DNA of 7,433 nucleotides from Omnitrophica WOR_2 bacterium RIFCSPLOWO2_01_FULL_41_12 (GCA_001805765.1 MHGW01000023.1:1-7433); one strand, 5' to 3'; positions 1 to 6,767 are shown, counted from the stretch's first letter. Notes: generated by a model not told the origin, from the sequence alone. Made by a program: numbers and translations.

Positions 1-3000
1 TACCTACGGCCACTTATTCGGCGATGAGATACTCAAAGGCTTGTCCACTATTTTGACGGAAAATACAAAGTCCGACGATCAGAAGATCCGTTACGCCGGA
101 GATGAATTTACGCTGATCATGGCTAGGCTGTCCAGGGAAGATGTGCTGAATGTGGCGGACAGGTTGTTGGCTAAGATAAACGCATACGCCTTCAAAGAGA
201 AACGCTCAGGAAAAGAGGTGCGCATCACCATAAGCATCGGTATTGCGGGTTTTCCCCAGGATAACGCAGACCCTACAGAATTAATTAATTTAGCCGATAG
301 GTCGCTATATATTTCCAAACAAAAAGGCAAAAATTGTATCTCTACTGCTTCCGAGATCACCCCGGAACTTTTCTGGAAGAAAGATATTTTGGAAAGGCTG
401 CCCTGTTCAGTATTAGTAGAAAGAGACAGTCAGTTGTCACAATTACAAGAGGCGACTTCTCAGTTTTTCCTGATTAGCGGGGAACTCGGTATCGGTAAAA
501 GCCGGCTCTTAAATGAATTTGAAAGGCGCCTTTCTTCCTTCGGCAAGGCCACTTGTTTATCGGTAAGATGCGAAGAAAAATTACTTAACCAGCCGTACTA
601 CATTGCCGGCGAAATTTTATATAAATACCTGATTTCAGTAAGAGAATTGCCTCAGCAAGCCCTGGAAGGGATTCCTCAGGATCAGTTACAGACCTTAGTT
701 AATTTTATGCCCATATTAAAAGAGATGACTGGATTAACTCCTGCTCCGGATAGTGTTTTGGGTGAGGACGTTTTGGGCGAGGCATGGGTGAAATTCTTTT
801 TGAATATCTCTAAGCTTAAAGCCTGCTGCCTACTTTTTGATGATTTTCACTACGTAGATAGCCAGACCTTAAAGGTTATTTTACGCTTAGCACAGGAAAA
901 TAAAAAATCCCCTATTTTAATTGCGGTAAATGTGTCTAGCGAAATGCTGGCCGTAGCAGAAACAGAAGGCCTACCCTTAGCAGGTGCAATGAAAACCGAA
1001 ACATTTCAAAAATCTGCTGAAACAATAAATTTACCCAGATTAAGTTCTTCGGGGACAAGAGAGATGGTTGCGTGTATATTTTTTAAGATCCCCTTAAGCA
1101 ATAACTTTTTTGATTTAGTCTATAAGGTAAGCGCAGGCAATCCGCTTTTTGTAGAGGAGTTATTGAAATATATTATTGAAAAGGAATTCATTTCTTACGG
1201 CCGAGGAAAATGGATAGAGCAGAGAATAGAGGAATCGCAGTTGCCTCTTTCTATTGCCGAGGCGATCAAGGCCAGAATCGATGATTTGTCCGTAGAAACA
1301 AAAGAGATGATCGCCAAGGCAGCAGTCATCGGAGAGGATTTTGGCGTGGACTTACTGCAGAAGATTGACAGCGAAGACCGGGGCTATATTCTGGATTTAA
1401 TGGAGGCGGCCAAAAAAATAGGCCTGATTTATGAAAAAAGCACCGGCGGCAAGGATGAGTTTAGTTTTGTCACTGACGAGATACGCAAGGTCCTTTTTAA
1501 GACCATCGGCGAGCCCCGCACCAAGCATCTTTATTCGCGCCTAGGAGAGATAAAGGAGAAACTCAACCCGGATAAAATCTCCAGCATCGCCGGAGAATTA
1601 TATTTTAATTTCAAAAAAGCCGAAGACTGGATGCGCGCAGAGCAATACGCCAAGGTGGTTAAGGAAGGAAGAAGCTCATTTTATGACCGGACGATGAAAT
1701 ACGCGCAGGCGCTGTTAGAAGAGGTAGCTGAAACAAAAATTGCGCAACCCTTAAGTAAAGAGGCCTTAAGTTTAGTTCCGGATATAATCAGGTTTATCTA
1801 CATTGCCAGCATAAATTATATCTTATATCCTCCGGGCAATGCCATGCGCGTCCAGGCCATAGAAGAAGTGTACCAGAGATTATCCCAGGTTTTAGACCAG
1901 GCAGAACTACTGAATATTTCCTGCGTAGATAAAACTATAATTGTCAACAATAAAAGAATGGGCAAAGACGCAAAGGCGTTTTTCCAGGATTCCTTTACCT
2001 CGTTTTTAAAGAATTTAAATATTGAAAGCATTAGTTTTGCTAAAGGGTTAGACAAACAGGAAGTGACGGCATTTATTGAAACCATAAATAGCGCCAAAGA
2101 AAAAGAAGAGGGTTTATCCGAAGCGCTGAAAAGGGCAGGTGTCAGGTATATACAGATAAACGAGATTTCCTACGATATCTCCCAGAAAAAATCTAAAGAA
2201 AAAGAGAACCTGGAAGAGATCATGCTTATAGATTATCTTTTGGGTAAAATGCCTACTGCTAACGGAGAAAAGGTAGATTTGTCTTCTGCCATCTCCACCC
2301 ATGCCGAGGAGGTTGCCGGAGCGCTGGAGCAATTAGGGGAACAGGTGAGCAAACAATCAGGCAAGGATAAAGAAACGGTCAAGGCAGAGATTATGGCCAG
2401 AAGCATTCAGAATATCGGCGGCCAATTATTAGAAAAAGGCAAGGAGGACTGGGCGAAATATAAAGAGGGCTTAGCCAAGACCATACTGGCGATGGAGCCT
2501 TCCTTGCGCTCAAATATCTTTGCGGTTTCACCCGACGATAAAACCAGGCCAGATATCATCAAAGAACTAAGTATGGATATTCCCGATGACATCATTGTAG
2601 ATGTTTTAAGCAAGCAATACGCGCAGAAAGGCGTTGACTTAGAAAAGATGAGTAAGTTAGTGCAGAAATTTTTATCCAGCCCCGGGAAAAAAGAGAAACT
2701 CACTCCTCTTTTAAAAGATAAGTTTAAGCAGATGGGCGCAAGTAATGAAGAATGCGCCTTGATTTTTGACGAAGAATCCTGGGAGAAAATTTCCGGCCAG
2801 GATAAATTGGATAAAATACTTAATCTTGGATCTAAAGAGCTGCTTAAGATTTTGCCGATGATGAAGATCGGGCCGCTAGTCAGGGAATTATTATCCGGCG
2901 GCCAGTATACGCAGACAGAAGCGGTTTTTGAAAGATTACTCAAACTCCTAGAAGAGGGATACCTGCAAAGCCCGCAACTAGTGAATGTCCTGAAAGAGAT

Positions 3001-3814
3001 ACTGGATATTTTAATCCAGAGTTCCGCAGACAGATTATTGCCTAAGTTTATAGAGAGGCTGTTGAAGATAACTGCGTTTAATCCCGCGGGGCTTGCTCCA
3101 ATTTTTTCTTCTATCTTAAGCCCATACTTAGAAAGACTGATCCAGATATTTTTAGCCGCAGGCAAGTTTACTTTAATCAAAGAGATAGCCCGGATCTATA
3201 CTCATGACCCCAAGATTATCTTAGAGGCCTCAGGAATTTTTGCCTCCGTAGCCGATAAATTAATAGAAGAACTCATCCGCAGGATAGATGTTAATCTGGA
3301 TTGGACAGATTTAGTAGAGATATTGATTTTACTAAAAGACCAAGCGGTAGAATCCTTGGTGGATGCGGCATTATTTGAAAGGGGTGTTCCTGAGGGAGGG
3401 TATTTTGAGGCTTACTTAAGAAGGCGCACTATTGCCAAGATATTGGAGCAGGTGCCCAAAGAAAACCTTTTGGGGCTGCTGAAAGAAAAATTCTCAGATA
3501 AAAGGGGTTATATTATCAAGAATTTGATTGAACTTATTGGCTCAATGGAGGATGGCCAGATACTAAAGATTTTAGAGATTCCCTTGAAGCACAGCGAAGT
3601 AATAATCCGCAGAAAAACTATATTTGTCTTAAGTAAAAGAAAAGAAAAAGAATCAACGCTAATTTTGGCGCAGGCCTTAAAAGATGAGGATGAGATTTTA
3701 CGCAAATACGCTTTGCGCATACTGAAAAATAGAACCGATAATTTTGCCCAGGAAGTATTGAAGGCGTGTATTGAGGATAAGGATATACCGGAAGATATCC
3801 GTCAGGCACTATAA
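1..3814 (+). CDS. GGDEF - AAA_16/STAND ATPase - unnamed domain - HEAT-like repeat signalling protein (5' partial)
   Basis: The reading frame is open from the window edge (first full codon at base 2), so the true start lies upstream; 1270 residues are visible, and the TTG at 41 is internal. Residues 1-115 are the C-terminal two thirds of a GGDEF diguanylate cyclase domain: YGHLFGDEIL, then the active-site loop AGDEF (residues 32-36), then SIGIAGFP and DRSLYISKQKGKN. The I-site position (RxxD in the family) reads KSDD. Residues about 130-500 form an AAA_16/STAND-type ATPase: an ERDSQLSQLQ entry motif, Walker A GELGIGKS (160-167), Walker B LLFDD (277-281) followed by FHYVD, and the diagnostic GNPLFVEELL (379-388) and AAVIGEDF. 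Residues about 593-725 contain a conserved-looking 'YPPGN...VNNKRM' domain that I cannot name. Residues about 870-1270 are helix-rich and end in HEAT-like units (LAQALKDEDEILRKYALRIL). No membrane segment is visible. Inferred role: a cytoplasmic regulator coupling c-di-GMP synthesis or sensing to an ATP-driven switch and a protein-binding scaffold. Domain calls are firm; the cellular role is unknown. Confidence 0.9.
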   Translation, partial: TYGHLFGDEILKGLSTILTENTKSDDQKIRYAGDEFTLIMARLSREDVLNVADRLLAKINAYAFKEKRSGKEVRITISIGIAGFPQDNADPTELINLADRSLYISKQKGKNCISTASEITPELFWKKDILERLPCSVLVERDSQLSQLQEATSQFFLISGELGIGKSRLLNEFERRLSSFGKATCLSVRCEEKLLNQPYYIAGEILYKYLISVRELPQQALEGIPQDQLQTLVNFMPILKEMTGLTPAPDSVLGEDVLGEAWVKFFLNISKLKACCLLFDDFHYVDSQTLKVILRLAQENKKSPILIAVNVSSEMLAVAETEGLPLAGAMKTETFQKSAETINLPRLSSSGTREMVACIFFKIPLSNNFFDLVYKVSAGNPLFVEELLKYIIEKEFISYGRGKWIEQRIEESQLPLSIAEAIKARIDDLSVETKEMIAKAAVIGEDFGVDLLQKIDSEDRGYILDLMEAAKKIGLIYEKSTGGKDEFSFVTDEIRKVLFKTIGEPRTKHLYSRLGEIKEKLNPDKISSIAGELYFNFKKAEDWMRAEQYAKVVKEGRSSFYDRTMKYAQALLEEVAETKIAQPLSKEALSLVPDIIRFIYIASINYILYPPGNAMRVQAIEEVYQRLSQVLDQAELLNISCVDKTIIVNNKRMGKDAKAFFQDSFTSFLKNLNIESISFAKGLDKQEVTAFIETINSAKEKEEGLSEALKRAGVRYIQINEISYDISQKKSKEKENLEEIMLIDYLLGKMPTANGEKVDLSSAISTHAEEVAGALEQLGEQVSKQSGKDKETVKAEIMARSIQNIGGQLLEKGKEDWAKYKEGLAKTILAMEPSLRSNIFAVSPDDKTRPDIIKELSMDIPDDIIVDVLSKQYAQKGVDLEKMSKLVQKFLSSPGKKEKLTPLLKDKFKQMGASNEECALIFDEESWEKISGQDKLDKILNLGSKELLKILPMMKIGPLVRELLSGGQYTQTEAVFERLLKLLEEGYLQSPQLVNVLKEILDILIQSSADRLLPKFIERLLKITAFNPAGLAPIFSSILSPYLERLIQIFLAAGKFTLIKEIARIYTHDPKIILEASGIFASVADKLIEELIRRIDVNLDWTDLVEILILLKDQAVESLVDAALFERGVPEGGYFEAYLRRRTIAKILEQVPKENLLGLLKEKFSDKRGYIIKNLIELIGSMEDGQILKILEIPLKHSEVIIRRKTIFVLSKRKEKESTLILAQALKDEDEILRKYALRILKNRTDNFAQEVLKACIEDKDIPEDIRQAL

Positions 3815-3838
3815 CCAATGTTAACTTAAAATGAATTT

Positions 3839-3973
3839 AAACCCTAAATCCAAAACACTAAATCCTAAACAAATCCAAAACCCAAAATCCAAATGTCCAA
3901 AACAGTTAAGTTTTGAGTTTTGAAATTTGAATTTTGAGTTTATTTAGAGTTTAGGGTTTAGAATTTAGAGTTT
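3839..3973. repeat. Imperfect palindrome built of degenerate 7-bp units
   Basis: The left arm (3839-3903) is a run of AYCCNAA-like heptamers such as ACCCTAA, ATCCAAA and ATCCTAA. The right arm (3910-3973) is their inverted counterpart, with TTTTGAR and TTTAGRR units; four of these are exactly in tandem at 3943-3970. The arms align end to end over about 65 bp at roughly 75% identity with one gap, around a 6-nt loop (AGTTAA). Both arms carry a 4-nt phase slip (ACAA at 3869-3872, TTTA at 3939-3942) at the matching place. Most mismatches are C/T transitions. The element fills most of the 188-nt gap between the signalling gene and the pilus cluster. Similar AAATCC-type intergenic repeats are, as far as I recall, frequent in genomes of uncultivated phyla; function unknown. 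Confidence 0.85.
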
Positions 3974-3977
3974 GTCG

Positions 3978-3983
3978 TATAAT
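3978..3983 (+). promoter_or_regulatory. Candidate -10 box (TATAAT) for the pilus operon
   Basis: A perfect TATAAT lies 19 nt before the ATG at 4003 and 4 nt after the palindrome. The best -35 candidate is TTTAGA at 3957-3962 (4 of 6 matches to TTGACA), but the 15-nt spacer is short and it lies inside the repeat. Initiation near 3990 would leave a leader of only about 13 nt, with just a weak GAGAG (3988-3992) as ribosome site. The region is AT-rich, so a chance match is possible. Confidence 0.4.
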
Positions 3984-4002
3984 CTAAGAGAGAAATTAGC
4001 AG

Positions 4003-4458
4003 ATGGATAAAGATATTCCTACACAGAAGGTCATCGGAAAGTCGGCTTTAATCGGCCAGATTTTGGTCAAGAAAGGCCTGATTAGCAGCGAGCAATTAGA
4101 CAAGGCCTTAAAAATTCAAAAAAAAGAACGCGGATTAATCGGAGATATTTTAGTGAAACAGGGTTATATCACCGAGGAGTCGCTGAGTGTGGCCTTAGCC
4201 AGCCAGTTTGATTTAGGTTTTATCCCCATGGAAAGATACAAGATATCTAAAGAGGTCTTAAAGCTTATACCTAAGGAGCTGGTCTATCAATATTGCCTGG
4301 TTCCTTTAGAAATGATTGGAGGGGTATTAACCATAGTAATGGCTAATCCTTTTGATGAGGCAGCAATAAAGGCAATACAGTCCATTACGCATTGTAAGGT
4401 AGTGCGTTTGATCGGGACTAAGACCGAGATAGAAAAGATTATTCAGGCAAACTATTAA
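4003..4458 (+). CDS. Stand-alone MshEN (T2SSE N-terminal) domain protein, putative c-di-GMP receptor
   Basis: This 151-residue protein is a complete MshEN/GspE_N domain without the ATPase that normally follows it in PilB, MshE and GspE. It shows the tandem 24-residue repeats known to bind c-di-GMP in MshE: repeat 1 at residues 16-39 and repeat 2 at 45-68, separated by exactly five residues. Each keeps G3, L6, V7, G10, L17, L21 and Q24 of the motif, but the leading Arg-Leu is Leu-Ile in both. The rest follows the family: LKLIPKELVYQYCLVPLE (residues 86-103), a VLTIVMANPFD strand-turn (108-118) and an IEKIIQANY end. An in-frame TAG at 3997-3999 makes ATG 4003 the first available start. The stop is 16 nt before the PilC gene, so the two are very likely cotranscribed. 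Inferred role: a small cytoplasmic adaptor that binds c-di-GMP or a pilus ATPase/PilC in trans. The alternative, a decayed fragment of pilB, is less likely because the domain is intact and ends cleanly. Confidence 0.85.
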   Translation: MDKDIPTQKVIGKSALIGQILVKKGLISSEQLDKALKIQKKERGLIGDILVKQGYITEESLSVALASQFDLGFIPMERYKISKEVLKLIPKELVYQYCLVPLEMIGGVLTIVMANPFDEAAIKAIQSITHCKVVRLIGTKTEIEKIIQANY

Positions 4459-4474
4459 TTTAAAGGATTAAATT

Positions 4475-5692
4475 ATGGCGAAATTTAATTACACGGCTAA
4501 AGATGAAGAAGCGCGCCTTTTGACCGGCGTGTTTGAGGCCAGGGATACGGTTTCTGTAGCCAGGGAATTAAAAAGAAGAAACCTGACCATTATTTCTATT
4601 ATAGAAGAAAGAGGAAAAAAGTCAGTTAACCTAACTATAGCCGGGGGAAGAAAGAAAGTAAAATCCATAGATTTAGTGGTTTTTTCCCGGCAGTTAGCCA
4701 CGCTCATTGACGCCGGAGTTTCCTTGGTGGTGGGTTTAAATATCCTCTATGAACAAGTAGAAGACAAATACCTCAAGCAGGTGATCTGGAGCTTAAAAAG
4801 CGATATTGAAGCCGGAAACAGCCTGTCCGATTCTTTTGCCAGATACCCCCTGGCCTTTCCCCCTATCTTTGCGAATATGGTGAAAGCCGGAGAAAGCAGC
4901 GGAAGTTTAAGTGAGGTTTTGGAGAGGATAGCAGATTATATGGAAAGGACGGAAAACCTCAAGCGTAAGATAAAGTCAGCGATGACCTATCCGATTATCG
5001 TTATCAGTATGTCCATAATCATTATCACGTTTCTGATATTAAAAGTGGTGCCGGCCTTTAAAGGTATATTTGCCACCTTAGGAGGCAGCCTTCCCATACC
5101 GACCAAAATATTGATTATGGTCAGCGATTCAGGTGTGCGTTTTTTCCCGATCATTATTGGCGGGTTAATATTTTCTTATATCGTTTTTATCAGGTATATA
5201 CACACCGACAAAGGGAGGATGCAGTTTGACCAGTTTAAATTAAAATTACCGGTATTCGGCCCGCTGATGAATAAGGTAGCCATTAGCCGGTTTACTTCTA
5301 CCTTTGCCATTTTAGTCAAAAGCGGGGTGGATATATTAGAGATATTTGATATCATCGGCAGGGTTTCCGGAAACATGGTCATTGAACAGGCAGCGCAGCA
5401 GATCAAAATAAACCTGCAGGCAGGAGAGAGCATCTCTACGCCCATGGAGGAGACCGGAAGATTCCCTCCCTTTGTGTCGAAGATGATTGCCGTCGGAGAG
5501 CAGACCGGAGAATTGGAGAAGATGCTCACCAAGATCTCTGATTACTATGAAGCCCAGATCAATGAAAGCCTGGCCGGGCTGACCGCTATGATTGAGCCGC
5601 TGATTATTTCATTTTTAGGGGTGACTGTTGGTTTTATAGTGGTGGCGATGTTCTTACCGATATTTAAAGTAACCCAGATGATGGGAAGGTGA
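4475..5692 (+). CDS. pilC: Type IV pilus / type II secretion inner-membrane platform protein PilC/GspF
   Basis: At 405 residues this has the usual PilC/GspF length. The N-terminus MAKFNYTAKDEE...GVFEARD is the family's typical opening. Two T2SSF repeats are visible. The first is at about 66-190: FSRQLATLIDAGVSL, FANMVKAGESSGSL at 132-145, then YPIIVISMS. The second is at about 268-393: FTSTFAILVKSGVDIL, SKMIAVGEQTGELEKML at 335-351, then MIEPLIISFLG. Three hydrophobic membrane segments lie near 172-194, 220-241 and 371-395, and the protein ends FLPIFKVTQMMGR, as family members do. PilC sits in the cytoplasmic membrane, couples the assembly ATPase to pilin insertion and is required for pilus growth. 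AAAGGA at 4462-4467 lies 7 nt before the ATG, supporting the start. The V-like prepilin gene begins 7 nt after the stop. Whether the machine is a pilus or a pseudopilus system cannot be settled from this protein; the neighbours favour a type IV pilus. Confidence 0.95.
   Translation: MAKFNYTAKDEEARLLTGVFEARDTVSVARELKRRNLTIISIIEERGKKSVNLTIAGGRKKVKSIDLVVFSRQLATLIDAGVSLVVGLNILYEQVEDKYLKQVIWSLKSDIEAGNSLSDSFARYPLAFPPIFANMVKAGESSGSLSEVLERIADYMERTENLKRKIKSAMTYPIIVISMSIIIITFLILKVVPAFKGIFATLGGSLPIPTKILIMVSDSGVRFFPIIIGGLIFSYIVFIRYIHTDKGRMQFDQFKLKLPVFGPLMNKVAISRFTSTFAILVKSGVDILEIFDIIGRVSGNMVIEQAAQQIKINLQAGESISTPMEETGRFPPFVSKMIAVGEQTGELEKMLTKISDYYEAQINESLAGLTAMIEPLIISFLGVTVGFIVVAMFLPIFKVTQMMGR
5684..5692 (+). 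promoter_or_regulatory. Shine-Dalgarno inside the pilC stop region
   Basis: GGAAGGTGA overlaps the last codons and the TGA stop of pilC and ends 7 nt before the ATG at 5700. This arrangement suggests translational coupling of the first prepilin gene to pilC and supports the start chosen. Confidence 0.6.
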
Positions 5693-5699
5693 AGAAAAG

Positions 5700-6170
5700 A
5701 TGAAAAATAGAGGTTTTACAATTTTAGAAGTGATGCTTTGCGTGGGGATATTAGCGGGTTTAATGGTCGGCCTGATCGGCGTATATGTCTACTGCTTTAA
5801 TCTTCAGGAGACCTCAGCTAACATGTCTAATGCCATATTTCAAGTCCAGGCTAAATTAGAGGAGATCAGAGAGGCAGCTGCGGATAATTTTAATACTGTC
5901 AGGAGCGCTTATGACAACAAAGAAACAAGTCTTACTGGCTTAAATGGAAAGATAAGGACAGAAATACCTCAGTGCGTATATCCCGCAGGAGCAAATCCGT
6001 CAGATTGTAATCTCTACGATGTGCGCATTATAGCGGGATGGTCCCAGAGGGCCGGTCGCATCATCGGAGAAGGATATTTGTTCAAAGGAGCTTTTAACTT
6101 TAGGGATTTAGATCGTGACGGTATCATCGAATCTCCGGTAGAAATTAAATCTTCCCTAGCCAGAGAGTAG
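5700..6170 (+). CDS. Type IV prepilin, PilV/GspI-like minor (pseudo)pilin
   Basis: This 156-residue protein begins MKNRG|FTILEVMLCVGILAG. That is a short class III leader with the prepilin peptidase site after Gly5, Phe as mature residue 1 and Glu as mature residue 5, followed by one hydrophobic helix to about residue 33. FTILEVM plus a long QVQAKLEEIREAAADNF helix fits the PilV/GspI group, as does its place between pilC and a PilW-like gene. The globular part has two cysteines (C92, C103) that could form a loop-closing disulfide. Near the C-terminus a DLDRDGIIE stretch (136-144) has the DxDxDG spacing of calcium-binding loops. The mature protein would sit in the inner membrane and be incorporated at the pilus tip or initiation complex. 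The next gene starts 7 nt after the TAG stop. The prepilin call is firm; the V/I subclass is inferred from order and length. Confidence 0.87.
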   Translation: MKNRGFTILEVMLCVGILAGLMVGLIGVYVYCFNLQETSANMSNAIFQVQAKLEEIREAAADNFNTVRSAYDNKETSLTGLNGKIRTEIPQCVYPAGANPSDCNLYDVRIIAGWSQRAGRIIGEGYLFKGAFNFRDLDRDGIIESPVEIKSSLARE

Positions 6171-6177
6171 GAAAGAG

Positions 6178-6726
6178 ATGAAGAAAAAAGGGCTTACTTT
6201 ATTTGAGGCATTGGTAGTAGTGATCATCTTTACTATTTTATTTGGCTTAGTCTTTGAGATTCTGGCTACGGGCAGGCGCTCAGGGGATATTGGCACTACC
6301 CTGCAGGATGTGCAAGTGCAGGCAAAACAAGGCTTGGAAAATATGATCAGGGAACTTTATGAATCCAGCACCAGTCACATATATCCCAGCCCACTCACTA
6401 ATTCCGCTAACATTACTTTTCAGGTTCCAATAGGATTTGATGCTGATGGAGAACTTATCTGGGGAGCAGAAGGAGTGCAAGCCCAGGGTATTAGGTATAG
6501 TATTAACGATCAGCAGCAATTATTAAGAGAGATAATCAACCCATATCCTACAGGAGGGGCAGTAGAGGGAGGCACAAAGGTCTTGGCTAATTTTGTGCAA
6601 AGTGTTCTTTTTTCTTTGCCCCCAAGCAGCAATACCCTGACCATCTCTTTGATTAGTACAAAAGAGAGTTTAAGCTGGCAAAGCTTTTCTTCAGCGCTTA
6701 CCTCGGCAGTGTACTTGCGTAATTAA
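6178..6726 (+). CDS. Type IV prepilin, PilW/GspJ-like minor (pseudo)pilin
   Basis: This 182-residue protein begins MKKKG|LTLFEALVVVIIFTILFGL, a class III leader cleaved after Gly5 with Glu at mature position 5 and a hydrophobic helix to about residue 30. The order helix, then VQAKQGLENMIRELYESS, then FQVPIGFDADGELIW and GIRYSINDQQQLLREI (104-119), ending SAVYLRN, matches the PilW/GspJ pattern; a terminal 'LRN' and a 'Y.....LLR' strand are common in that group. GGAAAGAG overlapping the previous stop serves as the ribosome site. The gene is the third member of a tight pilC-V-W run (7-nt gaps), so shared transcription is likely. The product would join the minor-pilin complex that primes assembly or caps the fibre. 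No cysteines are present, unlike its V-like neighbour. GspJ of a secretion system is the main alternative. Confidence 0.85.
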   Translation: MKKKGLTLFEALVVVIIFTILFGLVFEILATGRRSGDIGTTLQDVQVQAKQGLENMIRELYESSTSHIYPSPLTNSANITFQVPIGFDADGELIWGAEGVQAQGIRYSINDQQQLLREIINPYPTGGAVEGGTKVLANFVQSVLFSLPPSSNTLTISLISTKESLSWQSFSSALTSAVYLRN

Positions 6727-6751
6727 ATTTAGTGGTAAGGGTGAATTTATA

Positions 6752-6760
6752 TGTTATACT
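6752..6760 (+). promoter_or_regulatory. Extended -10 promoter (TGTTATACT) before the PilX-like gene
   Basis: TGTTATACT has the TGn extension and a TATACT box (6755-6760, one mismatch to TATAAT) in the 52-nt gap after the PilW-like gene. Extended -10 promoters can work without a clear -35, and none is evident here. Initiation near 6767 would give a leader of about 12 nt that still contains the start of the ribosome site. It may give the last gene its own transcript, or add to read-through from upstream. Confidence 0.45.
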
Positions 6761-6767
6761 TTATCAT

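Noticed and set aside
41..43. TTG as the translation start of the first gene
   Set aside because: The frame continues upstream to the window edge and encodes the conserved GGDEF-domain motif YGHLFGDEIL, so TTG 41 is an internal Leu codon.
2407..3180. Antisense open frame of 257 codons
   Set aside because: It lies wholly inside the helical region of the large gene, is Ser/Leu/Ile/Phe-rich like a reverse-complement shadow, and has no recognisable domain.
3618..3818. Antisense open frame across the 3' end of the large gene
   Set aside because: Low-complexity translation, no family resemblance, and overlap with a clearly coding HEAT-like segment.
3839..3973. CRISPR array or eukaryotic-type telomere (CCCTAAA-like units)
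   Set aside because: Units are 7 bp with no spacers, so it is not CRISPR. The units are degenerate, arranged as an inverted repeat and flanked by bacterial genes, so it is not a telomere.
3839..3975. Rho-independent terminator for the large gene
   Set aside because: The stem is AT-rich and long with many mismatches, and no U-tract follows, so classical intrinsic termination is not supported.
4003..4458. Truncated pilB pseudogene
   Set aside because: The MshEN domain is complete, has a clean stop, and is followed by a proper ribosome site and pilC. No Walker motifs or degraded ATPase sequence are found in the 16-nt gap. Kept only as an alternative.
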